From NCBI RefSeq assembly GCF_041893525.1, contig NZ_CP169068.1: 64,000 nucleotides of DNA; one strand, written 5' to 3'. The DNA comes from Phaeobacter bryozoorum (GTDB taxonomy: Bacteria > Pseudomonadota > Alphaproteobacteria > Rhodobacterales > Rhodobacteraceae). Position numbers and translations under genes: made by a program. A model generated the notes under the pieces. It made no database searches. It worked only from the letters and a program-made list of their open reading frames with translations, and was not told the DNA's origin. Below, piece by piece: positions 16,080 to 25,224 of this stretch; positions within the stretch are counted from its first letter, which is position 1; the number at the start of each line of letters is the position of its first letter.

Positions 16080-16256
16080 ATGGCAGGTCTCCTGACTCGC
16101 GGGTCGCGGCAACTTCGGGGCCTTCCCAACACCGTGAGATCCAACGGGATCCGTGGCATCAGTGGCATGGTCCGAGGTTGCTCACCGCTTACAGTTGCGG
16201 GGGCAGTCGCGGCATTGATCCGGTATGTCTACCATCTCGCACCGTGTTCCCTTTTC
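16080..16256 (-). promoter_or_regulatory. Cobalamin riboswitch
   Basis: Reading the minus strand, the leader has GGGAACACGGTGC near its 5' end, then GCCGCGACTGCCCCCGCAAC and TGTAAGCGGTGAGC (the core with the B12-box region), then GGGAAGG, and finally GACCCGCGAGTCAGGAGACC at the 3' end. These are the conserved blocks of the AdoCbl riboswitch in the correct order. It ends about 108 nt before the DUF1636 start codon. Confidence 0.93.
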
Positions 16257-16514
16257 ATCCTGATCGCGTGGCAGCGATGCAGGAACCATCTGCCACTAGG
16301 GCTAGCGGCTGGCGGGGCGAGTTGTCAAGCGCTACGTCAGGGGATGGGGTATTTCTTCGGCGTATTGCCTACCATATCGGGGCGGAGTGGCGCCCCGTGC
16401 CACTATATATAGCGGCAATGCCAGAGTCGTTTGGTGTGGTGGATCAGCGGCCAAACTGGCAAGAGGCAGCTAACTCTGCCGTGGGCGGCGACTGAATGTC
16501 GGGGATGGGGGGAG

Positions 16515-16612
16515 GTGAGAGGTTGGACATCGACCCAAGCGGGGCTCGTTGTGGCTGCTTCCTTCCGGATCTGACCAGGTTGGCGAGGCGCTTGCCCGCG
16601 CCAACCTCTCAC
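16515..16612 (-). ncRNA. ffs: Signal recognition particle RNA, small bacterial type
   Basis: On the minus strand the conserved apical loop CAGATCCGGAAGGAAGCAGC is present. The 12-nt ends GTGAGAGGTTGG (16612-16601) and CCAACCTCTCAC (16526-16515) pair perfectly, giving the rod-shaped RNA of about 98 nt. It binds Ffh to target membrane proteins. Its place upstream of dnaX is conserved in many alphaproteobacteria, with other genes interposed here. Confidence 0.96.
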
Positions 16613-16697
16613 TGGTCGATATAGGAGGGCAGATCAGGAATGGCAAGCCCGTCTGACCGCAATAAGGCGCATGGCAGCGGGCGCATTCAGGCGGGGA

Positions 16698-18566
16698 TCA
16701 GAGCTTGACACCGATCCGCAAAAATCCGTCGGCGGTTGTGCCGTACAAATTGTGGCGGGCCGGGTCGAGATCGGTGAGATATGTGCGGGCGCCGGGTCCG
16801 GTAAAGATCTCGACCTCGGTCGAGGGGTGACTGGACAGTCGCCAAGGGGGCGGCGCTTGTTCCAATGGATCTCGCATCAGGCGCCCGGCGACATAATCGC
16901 AAATCACGTCCCTGACCCGCAGGGGGGGCGTCGGCAGGCGGGTCGCGGCCTGGGCCATCGTGAAGTTGCCGCCGCCGCCAATGCGGTAACTGCTTACTGC
17001 TACGGCGAAATGTTGGTTCTCTGGTATTGGAGCTCCTTTCCAGCGCAGATTGCGGATTTGGTGATTGCTGGGGTCAATCAGCTCACCATCGCTGGCAAAT
17101 CTGGCAGGTACGGAGACATCGATGTCGTATTGCAGCCCAAAGATGACATCAAAGTTGTGACCGGCCCGGTCCGTGTCCAACAGCGGGTCTCCAGAGGTGC
17201 CCGGCGCGATCTGATTGAAGAGACCCGCCGACATCTCCAGCCAATCGCGCAGCTGGGCACCATTCAGAACCACCGTGCGCAGCTCGTTCGGGAAGGGCTG
17301 GATGTCGACGACATGGCGCATGTACATCTGGCCGGCCGGTACATCTGTGTAGTTGGACGGACCTGACCGGGCGCCGAATTTGCCGGGAGCGGTCGCTGAG
17401 AGCAGTGGCAGGTTTCCGGCAACAGTATCTCGCAGGGCGGGGCGCACGGCAGCCGCCTGGGCCCAGGCCACCAGCGCGAGGGCCTGATCGCGACCAAGGA
17501 AGGTGAAATAAGAGTGCAGCGGTCTGCTGGTGCTGCCGACAGGCTGGGCCATCCGCCTGCGTGTCTCTGCGTGGTCTTCTGTGAGGGCGTCGACCATGAC
17601 GGGGTCTTCGGCCACCAGGGGAACGAGCATGCCACCCGCGTCGGCGATGGTCTTGCGCCGGGCGATAGGGCGCAATCTGCAGGTGGTTTTGGTCACGGTC
17701 CAGCGGCCCGATTGCAGCTGGACGTGCAGGTCGATCACGCCGAGGTGTGAGCCATGGGCACCCGGCATCACCACAGGCACGGATACGGGGTGGCGCGGAT
17801 CCGGCAGGGTCAGATGAGTGTGACCTCCGATGATGGCGTCCAGAACGCCAAGATCTGCAAGCGGGTGGAGTGCGTTCTCAATGCCGTATCCGGTAGTTTG
17901 CTCTCCGATACCGGTATGGGCCAGCGCGATGACGATATCGCAGCCCCTGGCGCGCAACGCGTCGGCCTGCCGGGCGGCACATTGCACCATGTCGTCGATG
18001 GTGACGCGACCCTGCAGCTGATGCGCGGCCCATTTCAGGGTTTGCATCGGCAGAACCGAGAGCACGCCGATCCGAAGCGGCAGATCCTCCGAACCGGGGA
18101 AAACGCGTTCGAGCACTGCGGACTGGCAAAAAGGCAAGGAAGCCTGCGGATCCACCAGCTGCATATTTGAGCAGATGACGGGGCAGGAGATCTGCAGCAA
18201 GGCCTGCCTGAGCTGATCCAGGCCGAAATCGAAATCATGGTTGCCGAGCCCGATCGCATCGTAGCCGAGTAGGTCGAACGCGCGGGCAACCGGGGCCGGG
18301 CGGGTCTCGCTGAGCTGCATCGGGCGCTCTGCTATCGGGGTGCCGAAGATGCTGTCGCCATTGTCGACAAGCAGCGTCGCGGCGCCTTTGGCAGCGGCTT
18401 CCTCGCGCGCCTCAGCGATCAGTGTGGCAACACGAGAGAGCCCCAGGCTTGGGTCGGGGCGATCAGAATAATAGTCGTGACTCAAAAGATTAGCATGCAG
18501 ATCCGTGGTCGCCAGAATGCGCAGGGATCCGACCTTTTCGTCTTCGGTTTGATCCGATCCTGTCAT
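16698..18566 (-). CDS. CpdB-type cyclic phosphodiesterase / 3'-nucleotidase, apparently cytosolic
   Basis: 622 residues of the metallophosphoesterase plus 5'-nucleotidase C-terminal family. Metal-ligand motifs: TTDLHAN (Asp22, His24), VDNGD (Asp68, Asp71), GNHDFDFG (Asn109, His110) and GGHTHLTLP. The C-terminal domain includes SSYRIGGGGNFTMAQ and the YDIDVS stretch seen in CpdB proteins. The family hydrolyses 2',3'-cyclic nucleotides and 3'-nucleotides, normally in the periplasm. Here the N-terminus is MTGSDQTEDEKVGSLRILAT with no signal peptide or usable upstream start, which suggests an intracellular form. It is monocistronic. Confidence 0.88.
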   Translation of the reverse strand: MTGSDQTEDEKVGSLRILATTDLHANLLSHDYYSDRPDPSLGLSRVATLIAEAREEAAAKGAATLLVDNGDSIFGTPIAERPMQLSETRPAPVARAFDLLGYDAIGLGNHDFDFGLDQLRQALLQISCPVICSNMQLVDPQASLPFCQSAVLERVFPGSEDLPLRIGVLSVLPMQTLKWAAHQLQGRVTIDDMVQCAARQADALRARGCDIVIALAHTGIGEQTTGYGIENALHPLADLGVLDAIIGGHTHLTLPDPRHPVSVPVVMPGAHGSHLGVIDLHVQLQSGRWTVTKTTCRLRPIARRKTIADAGGMLVPLVAEDPVMVDALTEDHAETRRRMAQPVGSTSRPLHSYFTFLGRDQALALVAWAQAAAVRPALRDTVAGNLPLLSATAPGKFGARSGPSNYTDVPAGQMYMRHVVDIQPFPNELRTVVLNGAQLRDWLEMSAGLFNQIAPGTSGDPLLDTDRAGHNFDVIFGLQYDIDVSVPARFASDGELIDPSNHQIRNLRWKGAPIPENQHFAVAVSSYRIGGGGNFTMAQAATRLPTPPLRVRDVICDYVAGRLMRDPLEQAPPPWRLSSHPSTEVEIFTGPGARTYLTDLDPARHNLYGTTADGFLRIGVKL

Positions 18567-18880
18567 ATTGCGTTTCTTAGCGGTCTCACGGCGAACCCCG
18601 GGGTGGCATTGATTGCCAATTTATTAACAAGCCTGTTTGCCTGTTTGAAGCAATCAAATGTGACGCCCGAAAGTCGCTTGTTGCCGAAAATTCTAATCAA
18701 TCGCGTTGCTTTCCACTTGAGATGCTGCGGAATTACGGTTTTCACCTGTTGCGAGGGGTCAGGATATTTCTAGATCACTGTGGCGCAGAGGAAACAGCTT
18801 ATCATCTCATAGATGTATTTCTCTGCCAGATTCAGGTGCTGCGACACATCCGTGCGCAGACGTAGCAGCGGGGCAGCGCG
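18567..18880. other. Gene-free interval between cpdB-like gene and nudC
   Basis: A 314-bp divergent promoter region, less GC-rich than its surroundings. I see no RNA gene or coding frame in it. Promoters for both flanking genes must lie here, but no box is clear enough to mark. Confidence 0.5.
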
Positions 18881-19876
18881 ATGCGACAGGCGGAACAAGT
18901 GACATTTGGTGGCAGCGGTCTGGACCGGGCCGCACAGCTCCGTGATGATCCGGCGGCCCTGACAACACGCTGGCAGAGCGAAAATTGCCGTATCCTTTTG
19001 ATTTGGAGAGGGAAACCGCTATGTACGCTACCCGAGGCGGGAGTGGAGAGCGGCGCTGTGCCGGATGCTCTGGCTTGGATCGGGTCCGATCATCCCCTGG
19101 CGACGGCTGGTGTGGGGCAGGCGGTCTTCCTGGGATGCTGTGCTGCTGGTTTGGCACGGTTCTCGCTTGATATCAGTGGGTGGCAGCCAGACAATCATGA
19201 CGAGAGCGCGCTGCGCGGCTTTGTCGACAACAGTGAACAGCGGCACCCGGATTTGCCCACTGACACGGGGTTTGTGGAGCTGCGCCGCATCATGGCACAA
19301 CTCAGTCGCGAGGACGCCGAACTGGCAGCGATGGCACGGGCGGTGTTCGGCTGGCATCACAGCCATGGGTTCTGCGCCTGTTGTGGCGCGAAGAGCAATA
19401 TGGCGCAGGCTGGCTGGCAGCGGCTTTGTCCCAGTTGCGGTGCGGCCCATTTTCCGCGTACCGACCCGGTGGTCATCATGCTGATCACCCATGGTGATGC
19501 CGTTCTGGTTGGTCGCTCGCCGGGGTGGCCGGAGCGGATATATTCGCTGCTGGCCGGTTTCGTGGAGCCGGGAGAAACGCTGGAAGCAGCCGTGAGACGC
19601 GAGACGGAAGAGGAAACAGGGGTGAAGGTCGGCGCCGTCAGCTACCTGTCCAGCCAGCCCTGGCCGTTTCCTATGTCGTTGATGTTTGGCTGTGCGGGCG
19701 AGGCTCTGGGGCGGGAGATCACCATCGACCCGAAAGAAATCGAAGCGGCGCGCTGGGTTTCGCGGCAGGAGATGATGACGGTTTTTGAAGGGGGCCATCC
19801 TGAAATTCGCAGACCGCGCAACGGCGCAATTGCACATTTCCTTTTGCAGAACTGGCTTGCAGATACACTGGATTGA
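18881..19876 (+). CDS. nudC: NAD(+)/NADH diphosphatase NudC
   Basis: 331 residues. Zinc ribbon Cys165, Cys168, Cys183 and Cys186, followed by the Nudix box GFVEPGETLEAAVRRETEEETGV at 226-248 and the NADH-specific SQPWPFP at 258-264. It hydrolyses NADH to NMNH and AMP and, in other bacteria, removes NAD caps from RNA. The long N-terminal domain (1-155) is typical of NudC. It is followed 69 bp later by an SRPBCC gene. Confidence 0.95.
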   Translation: MRQAEQVTFGGSGLDRAAQLRDDPAALTTRWQSENCRILLIWRGKPLCTLPEAGVESGAVPDALAWIGSDHPLATAGVGQAVFLGCCAAGLARFSLDISGWQPDNHDESALRGFVDNSEQRHPDLPTDTGFVELRRIMAQLSREDAELAAMARAVFGWHHSHGFCACCGAKSNMAQAGWQRLCPSCGAAHFPRTDPVVIMLITHGDAVLVGRSPGWPERIYSLLAGFVEPGETLEAAVRRETEEETGVKVGAVSYLSSQPWPFPMSLMFGCAGEALGREITIDPKEIEAARWVSRQEMMTVFEGGHPEIRRPRNGAIAHFLLQNWLADTLD

Positions 19877-19945
19877 GACGAATAGTAGAACTCAGCTCAA
19901 GACTGCCATTGGATCTTGCAGATCCGCCGTAACGACAGGATGCCC

Positions 19946-20413
19946 ATGGATTTCTCCAGCAAAGAAGACATCGACGCACCTATCGCCGAAGTCTTTCGGT
20001 CGATTTCTGATTTCGAGAGCATGGAGCGGATGGCGTTGCGTCGGGGTGTCGATGTGCAGCGCCTGGGAGATGCACAGCATCCGGAGAACGGGCTGGCCTG
20101 GGACATCGAATTTCAGTTCCGCGGAAAGAAGCGCAATCTGCATCTGTCGCTTAGCACCTACGAGCCGGTAACTCAGATGATTCTGAGCGGCACGGGTAGC
20201 GGGATGGATGGCACGATGGATATTGAGCTGCTGGCCCTGTCGCCCCAGCGCACCCGGCTTTCCGTGACCCTGACGCTGACACCGAAGACACTGTCAGGGC
20301 GTTTGATGGTTCAGTCGCTGAAACTGGCCAAAACCAAACTCAAGCGTGGTTTCAAGAAGCGGGTGTCCGAGTTCGCCAAGCAGACGGAAGAGCGCGTCAA
20401 TCGTTCAGCCTGA
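19946..20413 (+). CDS. SRPBCC family protein
   Basis: 155 residues. MDFSSKEDIDAPIAEVFRSISDFESMERMALRRG is the usual start of a START/Bet v1-like fold, with beta strands and a long C-terminal helix rich in Lys (VQSLKLAKTKLKRGFKKRVSEFAKQTEERV). These proteins bind hydrophobic ligands in a central cavity. ATG 19946 has AGGA at 19937-19940; ATG 19940 and TTG 19916 are less likely starts. It probably shares a transcript with nudC. No specific ligand can be proposed. Confidence 0.8.
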   Translation: MDFSSKEDIDAPIAEVFRSISDFESMERMALRRGVDVQRLGDAQHPENGLAWDIEFQFRGKKRNLHLSLSTYEPVTQMILSGTGSGMDGTMDIELLALSPQRTRLSVTLTLTPKTLSGRLMVQSLKLAKTKLKRGFKKRVSEFAKQTEERVNRSA

Positions 20414-20515
20414 GCGTGGCCCGCGGGCCAACCGGCTGCTGAGTTGGATTCGGGATGACCGATCCGGGGCCGGTGGCTGAGGTCGTTATCGACGCGTTAG
20501 CCGCGACGACACCGG

Positions 20516-21349
20516 TCAGAACCGGTCGTCATTGGCCGGGTAGACACCCAGTATTTCAATGTTGGTGGTGAAATAGGCCAGCTCGTCCATGGCGAGCTGC
20601 ACATTTGGATCGTCGGGATGACCGTCGATATCTGCATAGAACTGGGTCGCTGTGAAGGACCCGTCGACCATGTAGCTCTCCAGCTTGGTCATGTTGATAC
20701 CGTTGGTCGCGAATCCGCCCATCGCCTTGTAGAGAGCTGCCGGGATGTTGCGGACCTGAAAGACAAAGCTGGTGATCATGCCGTGGTTGCCACGGCGCTC
20801 CAGATTCGGCTCACGCGACATGGTCAGGAAGCGCGTGGTATTGTTGCCATGATCCTCGATATGGCGTGCCAGCACCTCAAGGCCGTAGATCTCTCCGGCC
20901 AATTCGCTGGCCAGCGCCGCATGGCTCTTGTCGCCTTGTTCAGCGACATCGCGCGCGGCGCGGGCGTTGTCCGGGCTGACGCGGCCGCGAATGTTGTTTT
21001 CGCTGAGGAAACGCGCACATTGCGGGAGCAGCACCAGATGCGAATGAGCGTCCTTGATATCCTCAAGCCGCGCACCAGGAACGCCAAGAAGATTGATATG
21101 CACCCGCACAAAGGCCTCATCAATGATGTGCAAACCGCTGTGGGGCAGCAGGCGGTGGATATCCGCAACGCGCCCGTAGGTGGAGTTCTCCACCGGCAGC
21201 ATCGCCAATTCGGCTTCGCCGTTGCGGACAGCGTCAATGGCATCCTCGAAGTTGCGACAAGGCAGCACGTCCATGTCGGGGCGCTCCTTGCGGCAGGCTT
21301 CGTGGCTGTAGGAGCCAAGCTCCCCCTGAATGGCAATTCTATGGGTCAT
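20516..21349 (-). CDS. pheA: Prephenate dehydratase
   Basis: 277 residues. It starts MTHRIAIQGELGSYSHEAC, the conserved beginning of the catalytic domain. The substrate motif NNTTRFLTM is followed by the ACT domain (NIPAALYKAMGGFATNGINMTKLES) that binds phenylalanine for feedback inhibition. It makes phenylpyruvate from prephenate. There is no chorismate mutase domain, as usual in alphaproteobacteria. The frame is open further upstream, but homology begins at 21349. It is divergent from the cytochrome c gene, an arrangement seen in relatives. Confidence 0.96.
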   Translation of the reverse strand: MTHRIAIQGELGSYSHEACRKERPDMDVLPCRNFEDAIDAVRNGEAELAMLPVENSTYGRVADIHRLLPHSGLHIIDEAFVRVHINLLGVPGARLEDIKDAHSHLVLLPQCARFLSENNIRGRVSPDNARAARDVAEQGDKSHAALASELAGEIYGLEVLARHIEDHGNNTTRFLTMSREPNLERRGNHGMITSFVFQVRNIPAALYKAMGGFATNGINMTKLESYMVDGSFTATQFYADIDGHPDDPNVQLAMDELAYFTTNIEILGVYPANDDRF

Positions 21350-21467
21350 AACTGCGACATCCGTGCAAAACTTCAAAAACGGGCGTTTCGTCGCGCTGTC
21401 TATACCTTGCCACTTGAGAGGGGAAGCCTTAGACACCCTCCCAGACAGCTGAAATGGACTCGCGATC

Positions 21468-21971
21468 ATGTTTGACACGATGACCCTTACCAAAGCGACC
21501 GCAGGCTTTTGCGGCGCTTTCCTCGTGCTCCTGCTAGGCAAATGGGCCGCAGAGGGGCTCTATCACACCGAAGCTCATGGCGAGGCTTCCTATGTGATCG
21601 AAGTGGAAGAGGCAGGTGCGGAAGAAGTAGTTGAAGTCGTCGACTTCGGCGAACTGATGGCCGCAGCAGATGTTGGCAAAGGTGCCAATGTCTTCAAGAA
21701 ATGCTCCGCCTGCCACAAACTCGAAGCTGGTGCCAATAGCACCGGTCCTTACCTCTACGGAGTCGTTGGTCGCCCGATTGCTGCCGCAGATGGCTTTGGC
21801 TATTCCGCGTCGCTGGCGGGGATGGGCGGCGAATGGACAGCTGAAGAGCTCGATGCCTTCCTGACCAAGCCATCGCAATATGCGCCGGGCACCACCATGA
21901 GCTTCAGTGGCCTGAAAAAACAGAGCGATCGGGTGAACCTGATTGCCTATCTGGACAGCCTCGACAACTGA
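21468..21971 (+). CDS. Membrane-anchored cytochrome c (CycM type)
   Basis: 167 residues. An uncleaved N-terminal anchor (about 11-24) is followed by an acidic linker (Glu-rich, 45-60) and a class I cytochrome domain. Haem motif Cys79-Ser-Ala-Cys82-His83, with Met144 in PGTTMSFSGL as the probable sixth ligand. It carries electrons from the bc1 complex to cytochrome oxidases on the periplasmic face of the inner membrane, as CycM/cytochrome c552 does in Paracoccus. An intrinsic terminator follows at 21996. Confidence 0.92.
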   Translation: MFDTMTLTKATAGFCGAFLVLLLGKWAAEGLYHTEAHGEASYVIEVEEAGAEEVVEVVDFGELMAAADVGKGANVFKKCSACHKLEAGANSTGPYLYGVVGRPIAAADGFGYSASLAGMGGEWTAEELDAFLTKPSQYAPGTTMSFSGLKKQSDRVNLIAYLDSLDN

Positions 21972-21995
21972 TTTCAGTTGCTTTTGCCCATGATC

Positions 21996-22025
21996 AAAAG
22001 ACCGCGCCAGTTGGTGCGGTCTTTT
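21996..22025 (+). terminator. Terminator after the cytochrome c gene
   Basis: Stem AAAAGACCGCGCC (21996-22008) pairs with GGTGCGGTCTTTT (22013-22025), with one mismatch, an AGTT loop and a T-run. Confidence 0.88.
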
Positions 22026-22203
22026 TGCTTTCGGGGTGTGCTGGTGCGGATTTGATGTCTAGGCAGGCGGGTTCATGCCCTGACATCGGTTGACACACGG
22101 GAAATTCAGCCAATCTGAACTTGAATGTAGGGGGTCGGCCCGCTTAGCTTTGGGACAGAGAATGATCCTGGCAGCGAAGGCCGGACAATGGAGGTATTGG
22201 CAG

Positions 22204-24126
22204 ATGAAGACGCCCACCACACCGCGTCGTGCCGTTTTGGCCCGAGCGATTGATCCGCAACCGCTTTTCCGGGCCGTGATGACAGGGTTTGCCGCATTTG
22301 CGATGCTGGCACTGGCCGCCACCCTGGGACATGCCGAAGACAAGGTAATCAGAAGCCACGGGTTCACCGAATTTGGAGAGTTGAAATATCCCGAAGGCTT
22401 TGAACATTTCGACTACGTCAATCCAAAGGCGCCCAAAGGGGGCGAACTGTCTCTGTCGGCGGTGGGCACCTTTGACAGTATGAACCCCTATACCCGCAAG
22501 GGTCGGGGCGGCGCGATGTCGGCGGACCATTTTGAATCGCTGATGATTGGATCCTATGACGAGCCGGGATCCTACTATGGGCTGCTGGCCGAAAGCCTTG
22601 AGTATCCCGAAAGCCAAGATTGGGTGATTTTCAACATGCGCCCCGAAGCGCGGTTTTCGGATGGAACCCCTGTCACAGCTGAGGATGTCGTGTTTTCCCA
22701 CAACCTGCTGCTGGAGCAGGGATTGCAGTCCTATGCGGAGGCGGTGAAGAAACGCATCCCCAAGGCCGAGGTTCTTGGCCCGCATCGGGTAAAATTCTAC
22801 TTTTCGCCGGATTTCCCGCGCCGGGCGATGATCACGCAGGTCGGCGGCACCTCAGTGTTCTCCAAGGCATGGTTCGAGGCAGACCCGGAGAACCGCCGCC
22901 TGGATGAGCCGCGTCTGGATCCTGGCATCGGATCAGGTCCCTATGTGGTGGAAACGGTCGATGTGAACCAGCGCATCATCTACAAACGCAACCCCGACTA
23001 TTGGGGTAACGACGTCAACGTGAACGTCGGGCGTCACAACTATGACCGCATCCGCATCGAGTACTTTGGCGATAGCGTGGCCGCGATGGAAGGGTTCAAG
23101 GCAGGCATTTACACCATGCGGCCAGAAAACAGCTCCAAGAGCTGGGCAACGTCGTATGAGTTCGATGCGGTCAAGGAGGGGGATGTGGTGAAGGGGGAAT
23201 TCCCGGATGGCAATGTCCCGGCCGCCAGTGGGTTTGTGATGAACCTCCTGCGCCCTAAATTCCAAGACCCGCGCGTGCGTGAGGCGGTTCAGCTTGGCTA
23301 TAATTTCGAATGGACCAATGACAGCCTGCAATATGGGCTGTTCGCGCAGCGCCATTCCTTCTGGCAAGACACAGCGCTGGAAGCCAAGGGCCTGCCCGAG
23401 GGGCGCGAACTGGAGGTGCTGAAGGATCTGGGCGATCTCATTGATCCAGCGCTGCTGACCAGCGAGCCGGTGATGGCTCATAGCTCCAACCCGGATCGTC
23501 CGGCGGATCGGCGTAACCTGCGTCGGGCCATGAAGCTGCTGGATGAGGCGGGATGGACTGTTGGCAACGACGGTCTGCGTCGCAACGCCGAAGGAGAGCT
23601 GCTGAAGCTGGAGTTCCTGATCGATTCGCCGACGATTGAACGGATCGTGCAGCCCTATATCGCCAATCTACGCCAGATAGGGATCGACGCGATTTCCAAC
23701 CGGGTCGATTTTGCGCAATATACCAGCCGCCGTCGTGAAAAAGACTTCGACATGATTACCTACGCCTACCCGAAATATTTGCAACCTTCGACCGGGCTCT
23801 ATCAGCAGTTTGGGTCTGACGCGCACGAGTTTTCGGTGTTCAACCCGGCTGGAATGGCGGACCCAGCAGTTGATACGCTGATCGGCGCGATCGTGAAGGC
23901 AGAAGAACAGGAAGAACTATATGCCAATGTGCGTGCCCTAGATCGCGTCCTGCGCGCCAAGCGGTTCATGGTGCCGACCTGGTATCTGGATGTGAACTGG
24001 GTGGCCTATTGGAATTTCTATGAGCAGCCAGAGACCCTGCCGCTGTTCGATCTGGGGCTGAGTGATGTCTGGTGGGTCAACGCCGAGAAAGAAGCGGCAT
24101 TGAAATCCTCCGGCGCGTTGAGGTAA
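22204..24126 (+). CDS. yejA: Peptide ABC transporter substrate-binding protein, YejA-like
   Basis: 640 residues. The signal peptide (hydrophobic about 22-40) ends near GHA-ED. It belongs to the SBP family 5 long YejA-type: GFTEFGELKYPEGFEHFDYVNPKAPKGG near the mature N-terminus is diagnostic. GGAGG at 22191-22195 supports the ATG at 22204; the longer open frame has no ribosome site. It delivers oligopeptides (in E. coli, also microcin C) to the YejBEF permease. It is the first gene of a four-gene operon. Confidence 0.93.
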   Translation: MKTPTTPRRAVLARAIDPQPLFRAVMTGFAAFAMLALAATLGHAEDKVIRSHGFTEFGELKYPEGFEHFDYVNPKAPKGGELSLSAVGTFDSMNPYTRKGRGGAMSADHFESLMIGSYDEPGSYYGLLAESLEYPESQDWVIFNMRPEARFSDGTPVTAEDVVFSHNLLLEQGLQSYAEAVKKRIPKAEVLGPHRVKFYFSPDFPRRAMITQVGGTSVFSKAWFEADPENRRLDEPRLDPGIGSGPYVVETVDVNQRIIYKRNPDYWGNDVNVNVGRHNYDRIRIEYFGDSVAAMEGFKAGIYTMRPENSSKSWATSYEFDAVKEGDVVKGEFPDGNVPAASGFVMNLLRPKFQDPRVREAVQLGYNFEWTNDSLQYGLFAQRHSFWQDTALEAKGLPEGRELEVLKDLGDLIDPALLTSEPVMAHSSNPDRPADRRNLRRAMKLLDEAGWTVGNDGLRRNAEGELLKLEFLIDSPTIERIVQPYIANLRQIGIDAISNRVDFAQYTSRRREKDFDMITYAYPKYLQPSTGLYQQFGSDAHEFSVFNPAGMADPAVDTLIGAIVKAEEQEELYANVRALDRVLRAKRFMVPTWYLDVNWVAYWNFYEQPETLPLFDLGLSDVWWVNAEKEAALKSSGALR

Positions 24127-24135
24127 GCGCCTGAC

Positions 24136-25221
24136 ATGGCAGCCTATATCCTTAGACGTTTTCTTCTGGTGATCCCGACCCTGTTCGGGATCCTCGTCAT
24201 CAATTTTGCTCTGGTGCAATTTGTGCCGGGGGGGCCGGTTGAGCAGATGATCGCTCAGCTGGAAGGCGGCGGTGACGTCTTTGAAGGCTTCGCCGGGGGC
24301 GGCGGGGATGCGGGCAGTGAGGCCGTTGCCGCCAATGACAACTACGCTGGCCGACAGGGGCTGCCGCCGGAGCTGATCGCAGAGCTGGAACGGCAGTATG
24401 GCCTGGACAAGCCGCCGTTGGAGCGGTTCCTCCTGATGGTCGGCAACTACATGCGCTTTGACTTTGGGGAGAGCTACTTTCGCAAGATTGATGTGATGGA
24501 TCTGGTGCTGGAGAAAATGCCGGTGTCGATCTCCCTGGGGCTCTGGTCGACGCTGATAGCCTATCTGATTTCGATCCCGCTGGGCATCCGCAAGGCGTTG
24601 CGCGATGGCAGCCGGTTTGACACCTGGACCAGCGGTCTGATCATCGCAGCCTATGCGATCCCCGGCTTTCTGTTTGCGATTCTGCTGCTGGTGCTGTTTG
24701 CCGGCGGCTCTTACTGGCAGATCTTTCCACTGCGGGGGCTGACCTCCGACAATTGGGAGAGTCTCAGCCTGTTTGGCAAGGTGGCGGATTATTTCTGGCA
24801 CATCACGCTGCCGGTAGTCGCCTCGACCATATCCGCCTTCGCCACGCTGACGCTGCTGACGAAGAACTCCTTTCTGGATGAGATCAAGAAGCAATATGTC
24901 ATGACGGCGCGGGCCAAGGGGCTGAGCGAGCGGCGCGTGCTCTACGGCCATGTCTTCCGCAATGCGATGCTGATCGTGATCGCGGGTTTTCCGGCAGTCT
25001 TCATCGGTGTGTTCTTCTCCGGCAGCCTGATCATCGAAACGATCTTCTCGCTCGATGGTCTGGGGCGGCTGGGGTTCGAGGCGGCCGTGGCGCGCGACTA
25101 TCCGGTGATCTTTGGCACGCTGTTCATCTTTGGTTTGATGAGCCTTGTTGTCGGCATTATCTCCGACCTCATGTATGTGATCGTCGATCCGCGTATCGAC
25201 TTTGAAAAGAGAGAGGGCTGA
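24136..25221 (+). CDS. yejB: Peptide ABC transporter permease YejB
   Basis: 361 residues, with about six membrane segments. The N-terminus AAYILRRFLLVIPTLFGILVINFALVQFVPGGPVEQ is typical of the DppB/YejB family, and YejB has an insertion after the first helix, here GGGGDAGSEAVAANDNY. The EAA loop is YVMTARAKGLSERRVLYGHVFRNAM, which docks the ATPase. It begins 9 bp after yejA and ends 3 bp before yejE. Confidence 0.95.
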   Translation: MAAYILRRFLLVIPTLFGILVINFALVQFVPGGPVEQMIAQLEGGGDVFEGFAGGGGDAGSEAVAANDNYAGRQGLPPELIAELERQYGLDKPPLERFLLMVGNYMRFDFGESYFRKIDVMDLVLEKMPVSISLGLWSTLIAYLISIPLGIRKALRDGSRFDTWTSGLIIAAYAIPGFLFAILLLVLFAGGSYWQIFPLRGLTSDNWESLSLFGKVADYFWHITLPVVASTISAFATLTLLTKNSFLDEIKKQYVMTARAKGLSERRVLYGHVFRNAMLIVIAGFPAVFIGVFFSGSLIIETIFSLDGLGRLGFEAAVARDYPVIFGTLFIFGLMSLVVGIISDLMYVIVDPRIDFEKREG

Positions 25222-25224
25222 CAG

